Both the position numbers and the translations under genes were made by a program. From NCBI RefSeq assembly GCF_048128805.1, contig NC_135998.1:22743063-22807062 (forward strand): DNA of 64,000 bases, in the 5' to 3' direction. Origin of the DNA: Centroberyx gerrardi (taxonomy: Eukaryota > Chordata > Actinopteri > Beryciformes > Berycidae). The notes under the pieces are model-generated. The model saw only the letters and a list, made by a program, of their open reading frames with translations. It did not search any database and was not told the DNA's origin. Positions 1 to 25,500 of the stretch are shown here, one piece after another (the stretch's first letter is position 1; each line of letters starts with the position of its first letter).

Positions 1-13900
<13,900 letters not shown>

Positions 13901-14995
13901 GGCCTGCGGGCCTCTGCCCCGAGGCTCAGAGACTGACCTCCAACTGTGCTTCATGACACTAACTCCACTTTACTACAGACTGAGAGAAAGACGGATGGAA
14001 ACTATCTGCTGGAGCTAACGGGAGACTCATTGTGGCGACTACAGAACAAACTACAGTAGACTGAGGAGTGGCCGAGGTTTACGAGGAGCTCTGCTGCTCT
14101 GGGAGATTTTTAATTGGGATTACAGCGGCTCTGGCGTTTGACAGGGAGAGATTCAGTGACTATGGTGAGACAGGAGGAAGCCTGGTGCCAAGGAGGAGTG
14201 AAGACGCTATCACACAGAGCTGACAGGGAGACGCTAAGGAAATAACCAAAGTCTGCTCCCTGGGCTCTCTGTTTTAGAGTGGAGCTGTTGTGTGTGTGTG
14301 AGATTGAGGTGAATGGTCCATTACTCCCCGAGACGCTCCTTCCTCTTCCTTTATGTACGTGCCATTTATTGGTCATCTTCTACACCCCGCCCCTCCCCGA
14401 CTCTTGAGTTCCCCCTCGAATAGCAGAACCTCCTCAATGGTCCAGAGCAGCCTGCCATGAACTGTGATGTCAAAACGCCAGCTGCACTTAGAGAGACTGC
14501 TGGGGATGCGAGGGGATTTGAACTCGAGGAGAGGATGACCATTAGGGACTGGAACCGATGAGTTTGTTTTGAAACATTTTGTGTAAGAATCATGTATGGT
14601 TATGAAATGTATTATATACAGTGCTCCTTTTGTTCTTAAAAAGGATGTTTATGCTAATGAGAAGAGCTTAGCTTCTCCCAAGTGCCATACATATGTGCAC
14701 TAAAAAAAGCAAGCAAAAACACAAAAAGAGAATTACTAAAGATGCTGTGATCTATGTATGTCATACTGAATCATTGTGTGCCATGTTCAAGTATAGAGAA
14801 CCATCAGGCAATCAGAATCATGTCCCAGTCATGTCAGTGTGTAAGAGTGTTTGTGTGTGACTGAAGTCCTCGGTGACTTGTGTGTTTGTCATTCCATAAT
14901 GTGCTGTAGTAAATCATTTTGATTCCTCTTTGGGATAATTGTCAAAACCAACACATCACACTGTGCTCTCAAACTCCAATAAAACAGCTCTGTTT
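13901..14995 (+). other. rapgef1: rapgef1 3' UTR and poly(A) signal
   Basis: The sequence following the TAG at 13898-13900. The best poly(A) signal is AATAAA at 14978-14983, followed by a GT-containing downstream region (gtattggtc). This gives a 3' UTR of about 1.1 kb. A second signal at about 15806 is a weaker candidate. Confidence 0.6.
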
Positions 14996-15446
14996 CTATA
15001 CATACTGTATTGGTCAGAAGCTTCATTTTCTTCCCCAGGATTCAAATATAAATGACACTTTGCCTTTAATACTTCATTTTCATTTATTGTTTTACAATGG
15101 TCAGTGGAAAATGAATTAAAAAAGTTAAGGCATGACTTCAGCTTTGATAGATAAAAAAAAAATGCAGCATTCTATACCAAACTAGGCCTAACACTGCTAA
15201 AAACATACATGAGAGTTTGGCATACATCTCATTTGATTAAATAAGTTATCAAAGAAAATGAAACCAGGGAAAGCAAAAGGACAGCCAGTGCATGTGAGTT
15301 TAAATATATACACTACTTATTGAGGTGTCAACGAAAAGCAAAGGTCAATATAAACGAGGTAAACCTCAATGTGCAAAACCACGACTAAAATCAACCATTT
15401 AAATAACCAGTGTCTACCTTCTGTTATATCACCCTTTAAGAAACAG

Positions 15447-17047
15447 GGGTCCATTCCAGAAAGCAGGTTCAACAAACTCTGAGTCTAACCCTGAATTCTG
15501 AGCTGATTAACCCTGAGATAGGAAACTCCGACTTTTCGGTTCCAGAACAGCTGATCTGAGTTAGTTCAATCAACTCTGAGTATGTTCACCCTGAGTTAAG
15601 CGCGTGCGTGACGATGATAAAAAGCCATCATCAATGCAGCTCAGATACTACGATTCACCATGGCAACAGGTAAATAAAAGGCAGAGCCTCCATTTTAATC
15701 CAGTGGACGTAGAGATATTAATGCATGTGTATGCGGACGGTGCACATTTATCTTTTAAAAAAGAGCCTGAGTCAGAGTGGGGAAAAGTGTCAATAAGTTA
15801 ACACAATAAAGTTTTATTCAGTGTTGTCCATTAATTCATTTTTTACCAGACTTACATTTTCTTAATGGATGATAAAGTGGTGGAATCTGACTGTATTAGG
15901 CTATAGCCTACATTACATTTTAAATATATTTGTTCAGCTTTAATCTGACGGGGACAAAACACAGGGGTCAGCAACTGAAGATGAAAAATATAGTTAAAGA
16001 AATTTAAAAAAAATATATATAGATCAAAGACATAGAGACATGATTGTAAGCTCACAATCTGATCCAGTAATAATGTGTTTGGTGATTTGCACTTGAAAAG
16101 GTGTTGAGGTTAAAATACAGAAGATTTTACATTTTTAGACATCTATTTGTATCTTGGCTCAACAGCATTCAGTGACTTTATTTCAGCTACTTCAACAAAT
16201 GTAGTAAATTTAAACATTGTCACTGAAATGCTGTTAAAACACGTTAAGACTATGCACCCTATTTAAAAAACTCACTTTCAAACTACATTCTGCAGCTGCA
16301 CCACGATCCTGCTCACTCAGAAATATTAACATATAATCTCCAATATTATAGGAATGATGTTCATCAGTGCGACCAATCACATCATGAGCGATAGAGATAA
16401 TAATTCATTGATCCTACGTGTCTAAAGCTTCATACCAATTTTGTAAATTTAAACTGAGATTATATATTATGTGCAATAAACTTTTCAGTGCAGGAACTGC
16501 TCTAACAAACTGACAGCTGTCTTGTGTGCACAGAGTCACAGTGTTATAAAAAAAAATAAAAAAACAACTTCCACAAAAAGGACATGCAGAGGTTTTATTC
16601 CGAGCTGATGGTGAATTCACGCTGTGTAGGCTAATATTTGAATGTGAAGGCAAAAACCGCTGTTCAAAGAAATGACTGATGCACATAAAAGCGGTAATTT
16701 TAGATAGTCCTTGAGTAACAAACTAATATCGAACCAGGATTTTGATTCTGACATACAGTAAACCTCCGCTAATTAATGCGCTTTGATACGCACTTTGATA
16801 CGGATTGAATGAATGAGGAAATGAAACAGCGTGTCTGGCTCTGTAAGAGGGAGGAGACAGAGAGAAACTCAGGGTTTGTTGAAGAAAACCTGCCAGCGAG
16901 CAGGTTAGGTTCGCAGAGTCAGTTACCGTGGTAACTGACCCAGAGTTTAAGTTGCCTCTCTTTCTGGAACTGAAAACCCGGAGTTTCCCTCATCTTAGGG
17001 TTAACAAACTCAGAGATTTCACTAAACCCGCTTTCTGGAATACCACC
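15447..17047 (+). mobile_element. PIF/Harbinger-like DNA transposon relic
   Basis: The ends are imperfect inverted repeats. The left end has ATTCCAGAAAGCAGGTT and the reverse complement of the right end has ATTCCAGAAAGCGGGTT. Subterminal motifs are also shared (GTTCCAGAA, AACCCTGAG or AACCCTAAG, AAACTCCG). Flanking bases are CAG at 15444-15446 and CAG at 17048-17050, compatible with the 3-bp target duplication of this superfamily. A short frame at 15604-15801 reads FNPVDVEILMHVYAD, which resembles the Myb/SANT-like second protein of fish Harbinger elements. No DDE transposase was found, so the copy is non-autonomous or decayed. It lies between the convergent 3' ends of rapgef1 and uck1, possibly within the uck1 3' UTR. 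Confidence 0.6.
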
Positions 17048-17332
17048 CAGGTTGTCGGACCACAGCAATATTATGAAGAACAAAAGAAAAAAATATCATG
17101 GAAGACAGTGACTTGCGAAGTATGATCTGTTTGCTCATAAACCATTTAGTGATGCACCAATAATTACAGGGGAATTATGAAAATGTTGCAGCACTACATG
17201 CTTGCACATGGGATTGTGGGTGATTAAAAAGTTGGAGGGGGTGCGGCTGGCGCCCCAGTTGCTGACCCATCCTACACCAGATCAGTAGCAGCAATCCCAA
17301 CTCCAAGCTCATATTCACAGTCTAGACATCCA

Positions 17333-17441
<109 letters not shown>

Positions 17442-18067
17442 TCAGTGGGGGCGACTACTGGGCTCCAGCAGGACCCTCTTTCCTGGAGGATTCAAAGCTC
17501 CATTCTGCAGGTCGCCCTGCTCAGAAATGGCCCGTTTGAGGCTCCGCGCATGGCTGCTGACAGACCCGCGCTGCCACTTACAGATGTCACCGTTCAGAAT
17601 GTCTTGGATGTGCTGCACGATGAGGTTGATGGCCACTGGTGAGAGATACATGCAGATTATGGATAAAATTAAGTGAAGTGTTGTTGAAGTGATGTTGCAC
17701 AGAGGGTAAGACTCGTTAACAGAGAAACAACTTACCCATATTGTCAACTCCTCTTGGAATGATGACATCTGCATACTTCTTAGTCTGAGAGGAAAAGAAA
17801 ACAATTTAAAAACTGGGGGAGGGGTCGCTAGTTAATACTTGCTCAGGTAGGAGAACTGAATGTCTTACTCTGGAAAATAAACACAGTGAAGAGCAGGATA
17901 CTTACAGGCAAACAGAACTCCTCAAAGGCCGGCTTGACAAACGTGGTGTATTGAGAGAGGATCTGCTCCAGGTCTCTCCCTCTATTCATGTCTCGCAAAA
18001 CTACAGGCAAAAGCAGAAGCACAGCAATCAAGTCAAAGCAGTGATAGAACAATATCAGGAATAGTGC

Positions 18068-18121
<54 letters not shown>

Positions 18122-18787
18122 CATCAATACCTCTGCGAGACAGTCTAACATCAGAGTCTGTGTCCACAAAGAGCTTCATGTGAAACATGTCACGCACTTT
18201 CTGGGTGTAGAAGACAAGGATCCCCTCAAAGAGGACCACATCTGCTGGATAAACTGTGATTTTGTCCTCCAGTCTGGAAACATGCAAAGTTTTCTTACAA
18301 AGGGCATGCTATTAAGATTAATGTGGAATATAAAAAAAAAGTGTATTTCTGCTGAATCAACATGAAACGCTTCCTTCTCACCTGGAATGAGTGACGAAGT
18401 CGTATGTCGGCACTTCAACCACCTTCCCCTCCACGATGTCCTTCAGGGTTTGGTACATTAACTCATTGTCAAATGCATCTGCAACACATTGCAATAAATA
18501 GTAAACAGCATAACCGAGACATATTGCGGTGCATGCAGCATGTACACAGTGACCTTGCAATGTACAACTATGATGAAAAAACACAGGTGGAGTAAAAAAG
18601 CTGGGGCACCACCAGCCTTCAGACCCATCCTACATCAAGTCTGTAGCAGCAATCCAACCTTCAAGCTCCAATCAAGCTCCTTCAAGATCCATCCATCCAC
18701 TCACACAATCTCAACTGGAGCACCTACTGGGCAGCAGTAACAGCCCTGCACCAATTCAGGGACTGGTTTTAGGTTAGAGGGTAGAGA

Positions 18788-18853
<66 letters not shown>

Positions 18854-19623
18854 GGCTCGAACCGACTGATTGGGCAAGTCTGGTCGAAAGTCTGGGCTTA
18901 CCTGGATGGTCAAAGTTGTACTGGCCCTTCAGTGCCTTCGCCTTCTGGTCTGGGGTCAGGACTCTGTAGAAGCTGTCCTGGCTTATGATAGCCACCTTCC
19001 TCTGGCGATGGTCCACCTTGTTCTGGCCCAGGAGCTCCATGATCTTGGCACATACTGTGGACTGTGGCACAAAACTTCCTTTACTCAAGTATTGTTGTGT
19101 ATGTTTCTTATCATGCTTTGTGATTAAACGGGCAAGGGCAAAGTAAAATGCAACTTATGATAGCTGTTGACATTCGTGGGTGACCTGTCCAGTCCCGTGT
19201 TTATTAGCTGGCAGCGGCACTTACATGAATTTGAGAGGAAGTTGACAACCTCACGACAGCAGTTAGCTGTGTGAAGCTTTAGGCGGTAAACCGTCAGAGG
19301 ACTTATGATGGCAAAAGCAGTTAACATTAACAGAGCTGAAATGCAATGTCCCTGTCTTGGTGAAGAAAGAAAACATTTAAGGAGGCACGGGGGCGTGCCC
19401 AGTCGTTTGACAGTTTCAGGATTAACGCTAGTAATGCTGTTGCTATTACTAGCTAAATAAGCTAAGCTAGTAAGTGCGACCCGGCTAATATCCTACTCCT
19501 CGCAAGAGATCCTCTATCTGAAAAATCATTCACCTTGCCGCTGGCAGTTCCTCCGCTAACCCCGATCAGGAACGGACGATGTCGCGGCCTCTCCGCCTCG
19601 ACCAGGGGTCCGAGAGCAGCCAT
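17442..19623 (-). CDS. uck1: Uridine-cytidine kinase 1, complete, 7 exons
   Basis: Phosphorylates uridine and cytidine to UMP and CMP in the cytosolic pyrimidine salvage pathway. Exons from the start: 19534-19623, 18902-19061, 18382-18478, 18131-18273, 17906-18000, 17736-17784, 17442-17635. Together they give 275 residues, about the usual 277. The P-loop [11 protein letters not shown] is at residues 22-32. [34 protein letters not shown] and [16 protein letters not shown] are nucleoside-kinase blocks, and the tail ends LLEPSSRPH like human UCK1. All junctions use GT-AG and frames agree. The start codon is the first ATG before the P-loop and gives an N-terminus close to the mammalian one. The gene is tail-to-tail with rapgef1, as in human 9q34. 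Confidence 0.96.
18070..18121 (+). repeat. (GT)n microsatellite in uck1 intron 4
   Basis: A perfect GT array of about 50 bases; on the uck1 strand it is a CA array starting about ten bases after the donor of exon 18131-18273. Intronic CA repeats next to a donor can bind hnRNP L, so it may influence splicing (inference). Confidence 0.9.
18590..18745 (-). pseudogene. Decayed copy of uck1 terminal codons and proximal 3' UTR, inside uck1 intron 2
   Basis: The forward sequence acccatcctacatcaag followed by gtagcagcaatcc matches 17265-17297 (acccatcctacaccag, then gtagcagcaatcc), which lies in the uck1 3' UTR. Further on, acacaatctcaactggagca with ctactgggc matches 17434-17463, the last codons of uck1. 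On the minus strand the copy reads CTGCTGCCCAGTAG and ends in an in-phase TGA, against CTGCTGGAGCCCAGTAG in the gene. The SSRPH ending of the gene is shared with human UCK1, so the exon is ancestral and this intronic segment is the derived copy. Where the gene has about 48 CA units the copy has only actcacacaa. Confidence 0.6.
18793..18852 (+). repeat. (GT)n microsatellite in uck1 intron 2
   Basis: A perfect GT array of about 60 bases, roughly 50 bases from the donor of uck1 exon 18902-19061. Confidence 0.9.
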
Positions 19624-19760
19624 CACAGGCCAGCAGGACACAAGACTGGAGCCGACTAGTAGCTAGACTGTTAGCTCGCTAGCTGAACCAACAACGAACT
19701 CTTCTCGCGAGACTTCAGAGGTGCTCTTTCAACCCAGACCAAAACAATAAAAAAAAGGCT
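19624..19760 (-). promoter_or_regulatory. uck1 promoter with a TCTCGCGAGA element
   Basis: The palindrome TCTCGCGAGA lies at 19703-19712, 80 bp upstream of the uck1 ATG. It is the known CGCG element of CpG-type housekeeping promoters, bound by BANP according to published work recalled here. Its strand-symmetric sequence and position suggest it drives uck1. No TATA box is evident. Confidence 0.6.
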
Positions 19761-19800
19761 TAAACTTAACTTAATTAAAACTTAATTAACTCGACACGTA

Positions 19801-19850
19801 ACAATAATAATAATAATAATAATAATGATAATAATGATGATGATGATAAT
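19801..19850 (+). repeat. (AAT)n-rich simple repeat
   Basis: A short array of AAT units degenerating into GAT units in the intergenic space between uck1 and dnlz. About 19,760-20,298 otherwise shows nothing coding and may include the dnlz 3' UTR. Confidence 0.8.
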
Positions 19851-20298
19851 GATTATGTATTACATTATATACTTTTACATTATTAAAATATATCTATTAA
19901 TAATTTTAGTATTTCTACATACCTCAATGACAAGGTTGGATGTACCTTGTGCATTAAAGGTTTTAAACACCCTGTACTCTTCATAGACTGAAACGGCCTC
20001 TACCGCTGCACTTTTTTTGTATATTGTAGTTTTGATACCTTCTATCATTCTTGACTTGATGTCTTTTTATCTTTTTCTCCAGTAGACTTAATGATTCCCT
20101 AAGAACGCCGGGCAAGTAACATTTACTGTTCATACTTGTATGACATGTTTGAAAATTTGAAAATGAGTTTACATTGGCTTTTACTTTGTTGCATTTGCAA
20201 TAAAGGCAGTAGCTGGGAATATGGTAAAAACAATAAGGATTCAATTTATTATTAAAGACTAAATAATACTCTCACAGTATACATACATAAACACAGTA

Positions 20299-21981
20299 TC
20301 ACAATTTTTGTGGGTCGTCGTCTGTTTTTTCTGTGTCTTGGCCACGCTGTGTGTCTTCACTGGATTCCTCCACCACTATCTCTAAAGCAGCATTTCCTTC
20401 AATCCTCTTCACTGCCTCTCCTTTGGCTGCAAGAATTTCCTCGATGTTTCTGAAAGTATAGAGAAACATGGCATATGATTCATTCAGAAATATAAATAAG
20501 TTCTTGGTCAGTTTAATGCATTCCACACACATGCTCACAGGATCACACAGGTGCCATGTTTGTCCCCTCCCCCAGTGTTTTGTGATGAATTTCCACTTGC
20601 CCCTGACAACTTTAGTTCCATCCTTTGCCCAAACAGATTTTTTTTAACTGAAAGTAACTCAATTCATACTTTACAATGTCTCAAAAGTGCACTTTAAATA
20701 CTTTCCACTTTATTTTGCATCTGTCTCAACAAGCTACATCTATTATTTTGAAGGAGATGTTGCTGCTGTCAAACACTAGCTAGTAATTTGTTCCCATAGA
20801 CATAAATAGTGGACTCTTGACAATGTTCTAGATGCACTTTAAATAGCATTAGAGTCAACAGTAGCATCAGCAACAGTAGTATCTGAAAAACACAACATGA
20901 CACTCAAATATTGATACGTAAATGGACTGAATCAATAAACAGTATGGGTGAATGTAAAGAGAGAGGCTAACATCAGGGTTAATAAGAAAGCCTTTTTTAA
21001 TGCAATCATACCCTCTTTTATGGTTATGATTTTGATACCATTATGACAATGCATGCTTGTTGATTCTCAGACATTCAAACCCCCACTAACCTCTTCCCCT
21101 CCAGGTCAGAGAACCAGCCCAGGTTATCAGCAATAATGTGGTGCTTCTCACACCCTGGACAGGTCACTATAACGACCCCCTTGTGGTAAGCCACCTTGGA
21201 TATCCTCTTCGTCGATCTGGTGGAGCAAACCTGCAACAGACAGATGTGACAAATGGGTTTTTGTCGCAGAGCAGTGGTTCTCAAAGTGGGTGCTGGGGAC
21301 CACCAGGGGTCCTTGAGAGGGTTCCAGGGGGTCCCCAACAAACTGATGAATTGTTAAACATCACCATTATTTCATTTACTAGAAGTTAACACAATTAGAG
21401 AATGTAGAAGAATGACTGTTTTGATCATAGTTTTCACTGTTATCTCTCTACCTACAATACAGATAGTCATGGAATTCTGAACAAAATCATATTTAACAAT
21501 AAAAATATTCTCAGATTTGGCTCCAAGAGACAAAATCTCATCAAATGGGGGTCCGTGGCTCTGATGTGTACTAAATGTGGTTGGGAATCACTGCTGTAAA
21601 GACTGCAACAACAACACTAGACAAGTATGCGACCTCTGGTACCTTGCAAGTGTAAACTAGCTGGTAATGTGTTGACTGAATCTGTCCAACGGCGTCACTT
21701 CTGATGCTTGCTGTAGTTGACAGTCCTCTTCTACTCAGACCAGGTTCGTCTCTGTAAGCAGCCGACAAGATGGACAAACCAGGCTTGCTGTGTGTTGGGA
21801 GCTGCCTTGTTTTGGCTGCTGTGGACGCTGGTCCTCCTGAAGGCCGACAGCGGAGTGCAGCGCCCGGTCCGGTCGGTGTTGGACCGGGGCGAAAACACCG
21901 CAGGGCCCGGCTGACAGTCTGCACCGTCCTCGGAGTAACGAATGAACAAGCGGGGGAAAGACACCTGTGTAAAGCCATCAT
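20299..21981 (-). CDS. dnlz: DNL-type zinc finger protein (mitochondrial Hsp70 escort), 3 exons
   Basis: Keeps mitochondrial Hsp70 (HSPA9) soluble and active, like yeast Hep1/Zim17. Exons: 21643-21981, 21091-21230, 20299-20449, giving 209 residues. The N-terminus is rich in Arg, Ser and Thr and poor in acidic residues, as a matrix-targeting sequence should be. The zinc-binding core is [18 protein letters not shown] with a second CxxC in [19 protein letters not shown], followed by [13 protein letters not shown]. An ATG pair at 21981 and 21978 is preferred. The second has A at -3 and G at +4, while an in-frame ATG at 22005 has a poor context and would add 8 residues. The acidic C-terminus ([17 protein letters not shown]) is not conserved. 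Transcription is divergent from the gene at 22,539. Confidence 0.93.
21272..21593 (+). mobile_element. Small hAT-type non-autonomous element in dnlz intron 1
   Basis: The left end is CAGTGGTTCTCAAAGTGGG and the reverse complement of the right end is CAGTGATTCCCAACCAC, the usual hAT terminal pattern. The element is 322 bp with no coding frame. The flanking octamers agree at only 4 of 8 positions, all differences being transitions, so the target duplication is decayed or the edges are slightly off. Confidence 0.65.
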
Positions 21982-22538
21982 GCTAGTTGTTGTGTTTACC
22001 GGCATAATAGCAAGGAGGTTCTATATTAGTTGCAGGCGATTTCATCAACGTGTGTTTTGTCGCGATTTGATGACATCACAGATCAATGTTTTGCTTCCGT
22101 TTTGGCGTCGAAAGCCAGTGAGAACAGATGTCTAAATTTGTAGAAAACTTCGTTAAGACGAGATGATAAGCACCAACTAGATGAGACGGGTTTTTTTTTA
22201 CACTCTACAGGCTTATATCACTGTATATAAATGGTGTAAATTAGCCTAAATTATTTTGTTCTACTTTTTTCTACAGGTAGGTGGCAGCAACACACTTCAG
22301 TTCGTCTAGTCGCCGGAAACATAATAGTAGAAGAAGAAGTAGAAGGCGGGACTACGGAAGCCTGTGGTGGTTGTTGTCACTCAGCATCAACAACCATAGC
22401 CTGTAGAAAATAAGGCAGCAACCAGGAAAGTGACCAAACAGCAGCATAGAAACTACTGCAAACAATGCAGGCCAAACAGAATTAAGTGCATTACTTAACT
22501 TAATTTACCATAACTTTGTTAAGTAATATTATGTAGGT
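21982..22538. promoter_or_regulatory. Divergent promoter region between dnlz and the SWIM/transposase gene
   Basis: About 560 bp separate the two start codons on opposite strands. The stretch includes gtcgccggaaac and gactacggaagcc, which contain ETS-like GGAA cores common in bidirectional housekeeping promoters. No TATA box is evident at a useful distance. Transcription start sites cannot be read from sequence, so this is inferred from gene geometry. Confidence 0.4.
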
Positions 22539-25500
22539 ATGATCGACGTAAAAGTATGCGAAACGATACAAGAGGTCAATGACCAGATCAGGCAGTTTGA
22601 GTTGTCAACTTGCTCCAAATATGTTGTTAACGGAGTGGACAAGGGCTACAGTATCCCGAGAGGTGAGTCCGGATTGATTCTGCTGTACTAAGCTACACAG
22701 TTTGCTTTGTGTTTTCATGCCTAACTTGAATGTTTGGCTCATCCCAGAAACTGGCACTCACTAAGGCAATGTGTATTATGCCACTACTGGTCTCTTCTTG
22801 TCGTTTTCATTTGATTAGTTATATTGCAGTATCCCACGAAAGCTGCAAACAAATGAGGTAAGATATTGGAAGATATTGGCAGTAGTTCTACTGGGGCTGA
22901 ACATATTACCAAAATAAATGCACCAGTACCTTAAAACCTGAAGAATGTAATGGCATTTACAGAGGAATAATAACACAATTCAACATGTGTGTAAGGCTGG
23001 CTTGTGTGTTTGTACATTTATGTCAGTGGTGTCCCGCCTTGTATCATGGAGGGCCAGGATTATGCCAGTTTTCATCCCAACCAAACACTATACCAGCTGA
23101 TTTCACTGATGTAAAACTGAATGAATTCATGGTGGCTGTCACAACCATATTCTGTCAGTCATGGAAGCAAGACCAGCTGTCAGTTGCAGAATTTAAAAAA
23201 TGATCTGCCACGCTGTAGGAGGGCTGCACTTCAATTTACAATTGGGATAATGTTTCAGCCTTTAAGTGAGGCTAAATAATCAATAAAAATCATTGTTTTT
23301 AATTCAGCAGATCTATGGAAGTCTGCAAGGTCCAGGATGAGGGTGTTCTGGGAGTGGTGCAACGGCAAAGATACCCCCCTCATCCCCTTTGATGGAATCC
23401 CTTTCGTGTTTGTGGGACGCAAGATGATGGGCTGTCATAGGGGGAAGGACAAGCATGCAAGAAAGAAGCAGCAATATGCCGACAAGGTGACTAAATAGTT
23501 ATTCTTTGCTGATAGAATATACCTGAGGCTTCAGAGCGGTAGCAATGTATATCAACCTTATTTAATCTTATTAGCTATGTGACCTTCCTACCAATGCTGA
23601 TGACCTATTTCTTGTTTTACTGGAGGTTTTATCCAGCCTTACATTGTGTTGTGTCCTACCAATAGACATACTAATGGTTCTGCAGTGTGCTCCCCTATGT
23701 CTAACCTTATCCTTAAATATGGTGATGTTATGTTCATCTGCTGTTCCTGTCTGCAATCACTCAGAGAGACCGGGAAGAGCAGGAAGGGCTGTACAATGGG
23801 AAGAAAGGAAGAAGGCATCTTTTGATTAAAACCAAGAAATTATCTTGTCCTGCCTTGATTGGAGTCACGCGGATTGCCAAGTTCCCTGGATTCAAGGTAC
23901 TGTAAGGCCAATACAGCCGGGATGCTATATGAAATAAAATTGTATTAATGTAAGATGCTGGAAACTACAAAATATGCAGCTATATTTATCTTACCCCTTG
24001 GTCTAAACTCCCTCCAAAATAGACGGCTTTTCAGTTGGATTAGACATTGTGTGTATATGCAACTTGTTTGCCATGTTGCACATGATAATAATTTTATAAT
24101 AATAACTTTATTTGTGTAGCACTTTGCAATACAGGTAAAGTGCATCACAACACTAAAAACAGTTAAATTAATAATGGTTAAAATTATTAAACAATAACAA
24201 CAACACAGTTCCTAGATTAGATACTCCTGTTAACTGGAGGATCGAAAAGATGAAAAAGTTTGTATTCGGCACCTGTAGTCACTACAGATGGTATGAGTCA
24301 GAAGATTAGTACAATTCAAAAAATTCTTGCTTTTGTATGTGTTTGTTTGTGTCTTCTGATTTTCCTCCCTGCAACAGTTGGACAAGGCAGATAAGATGCG
24401 TGAGAGAAAAACCAAGTCAAGGGCGCTCAGAGTTGCCCTTCAGACTGATCCAGGCTCAGTTCAGTGGAGAGACCTTTACTTCATCAGGGTCCCGCGCCTC
24501 TCTGACCATGTTGGTCATCCCATTGACGAGGTAAAGAAAAAGTCATGCTGACATTTTTGATATTTTGCTTTGAAAACTGCTGAGAGTTTAAGGTGTTAGA
24601 TATGAGGAGTGTTACCCGGGCATAATATTCTGATGCTTCATGTTGATTTCTATTTTCTTTTGATCTTCACCTAACCTTTTTCCTGCTCAGGGGGAAGAAG
24701 AAGTGGATGACAGGGTTAGAGCTTTGATCAAAGACAAGGTGAAAGAAGGTGTGACAAAAGTGGCGGAGGTAAAGAAGCACATGGTTCAGTTTGTGCAGGA
24801 CGAGCTCTTTCCAGACTCTGCTCCACCACAACTCAGAGCGTTCTTCCCCAAGGAGAAAACCATAAGGAGCATCATGAAGCAGGCCCGAACCGAGATACAC
24901 TTCACCAGGATTGACTTGGCTAACCTGCTGGTGAGGCGTCTCTCTCTTTTTCTATCTCTCTGTCTTTCTTTCTTTCTCTCTTTATCTCTTCCTTTCTCTA
25001 TCTCTGTCTTTCTTTCTCTGTCGCTGCCTCTCTATCTCTTTCTTTCTCTATCTGTCTTTCTTTCTCTGTCGCTGCCTCTATCTGTCTTTCTTTCTCTGTC
25101 TTTCTTTCTCTGTCTTTCTTTCTCTGTCGCTGCCTTTATCTCTGTCTTTCTTTCTCCATCTCTGTCTTTCTTTCTCTGTCTTTGTTTCTCTATCTCTGTC
25201 TTTCTTTCTCTGTCGCTGCCTCTATCTCTTTCTTTCTCTATCTGTCTTTCTTTCTCTATCTGTCTCTTTCTCTGTCTCTGCATCTTTATCTCTATCTTTC
25301 TCTATCTCTTTCTTTCTCTGTCTCTGCATCTTTATCTCTATCTTTCTCTATCTCTGTCTTTCTTTCTATATCTCTTTCTTTCTCTGTGTCTGCCTCTCTC
25401 TCTCTGCCTCTCTGTCTCTGTCTGTCTTGTGTGTGTGACTCTCACGATGTTTCATATGCTCTGTCCGCCCCAGGGCCTTGCAGAGAGTTGGAAGCAGCAG

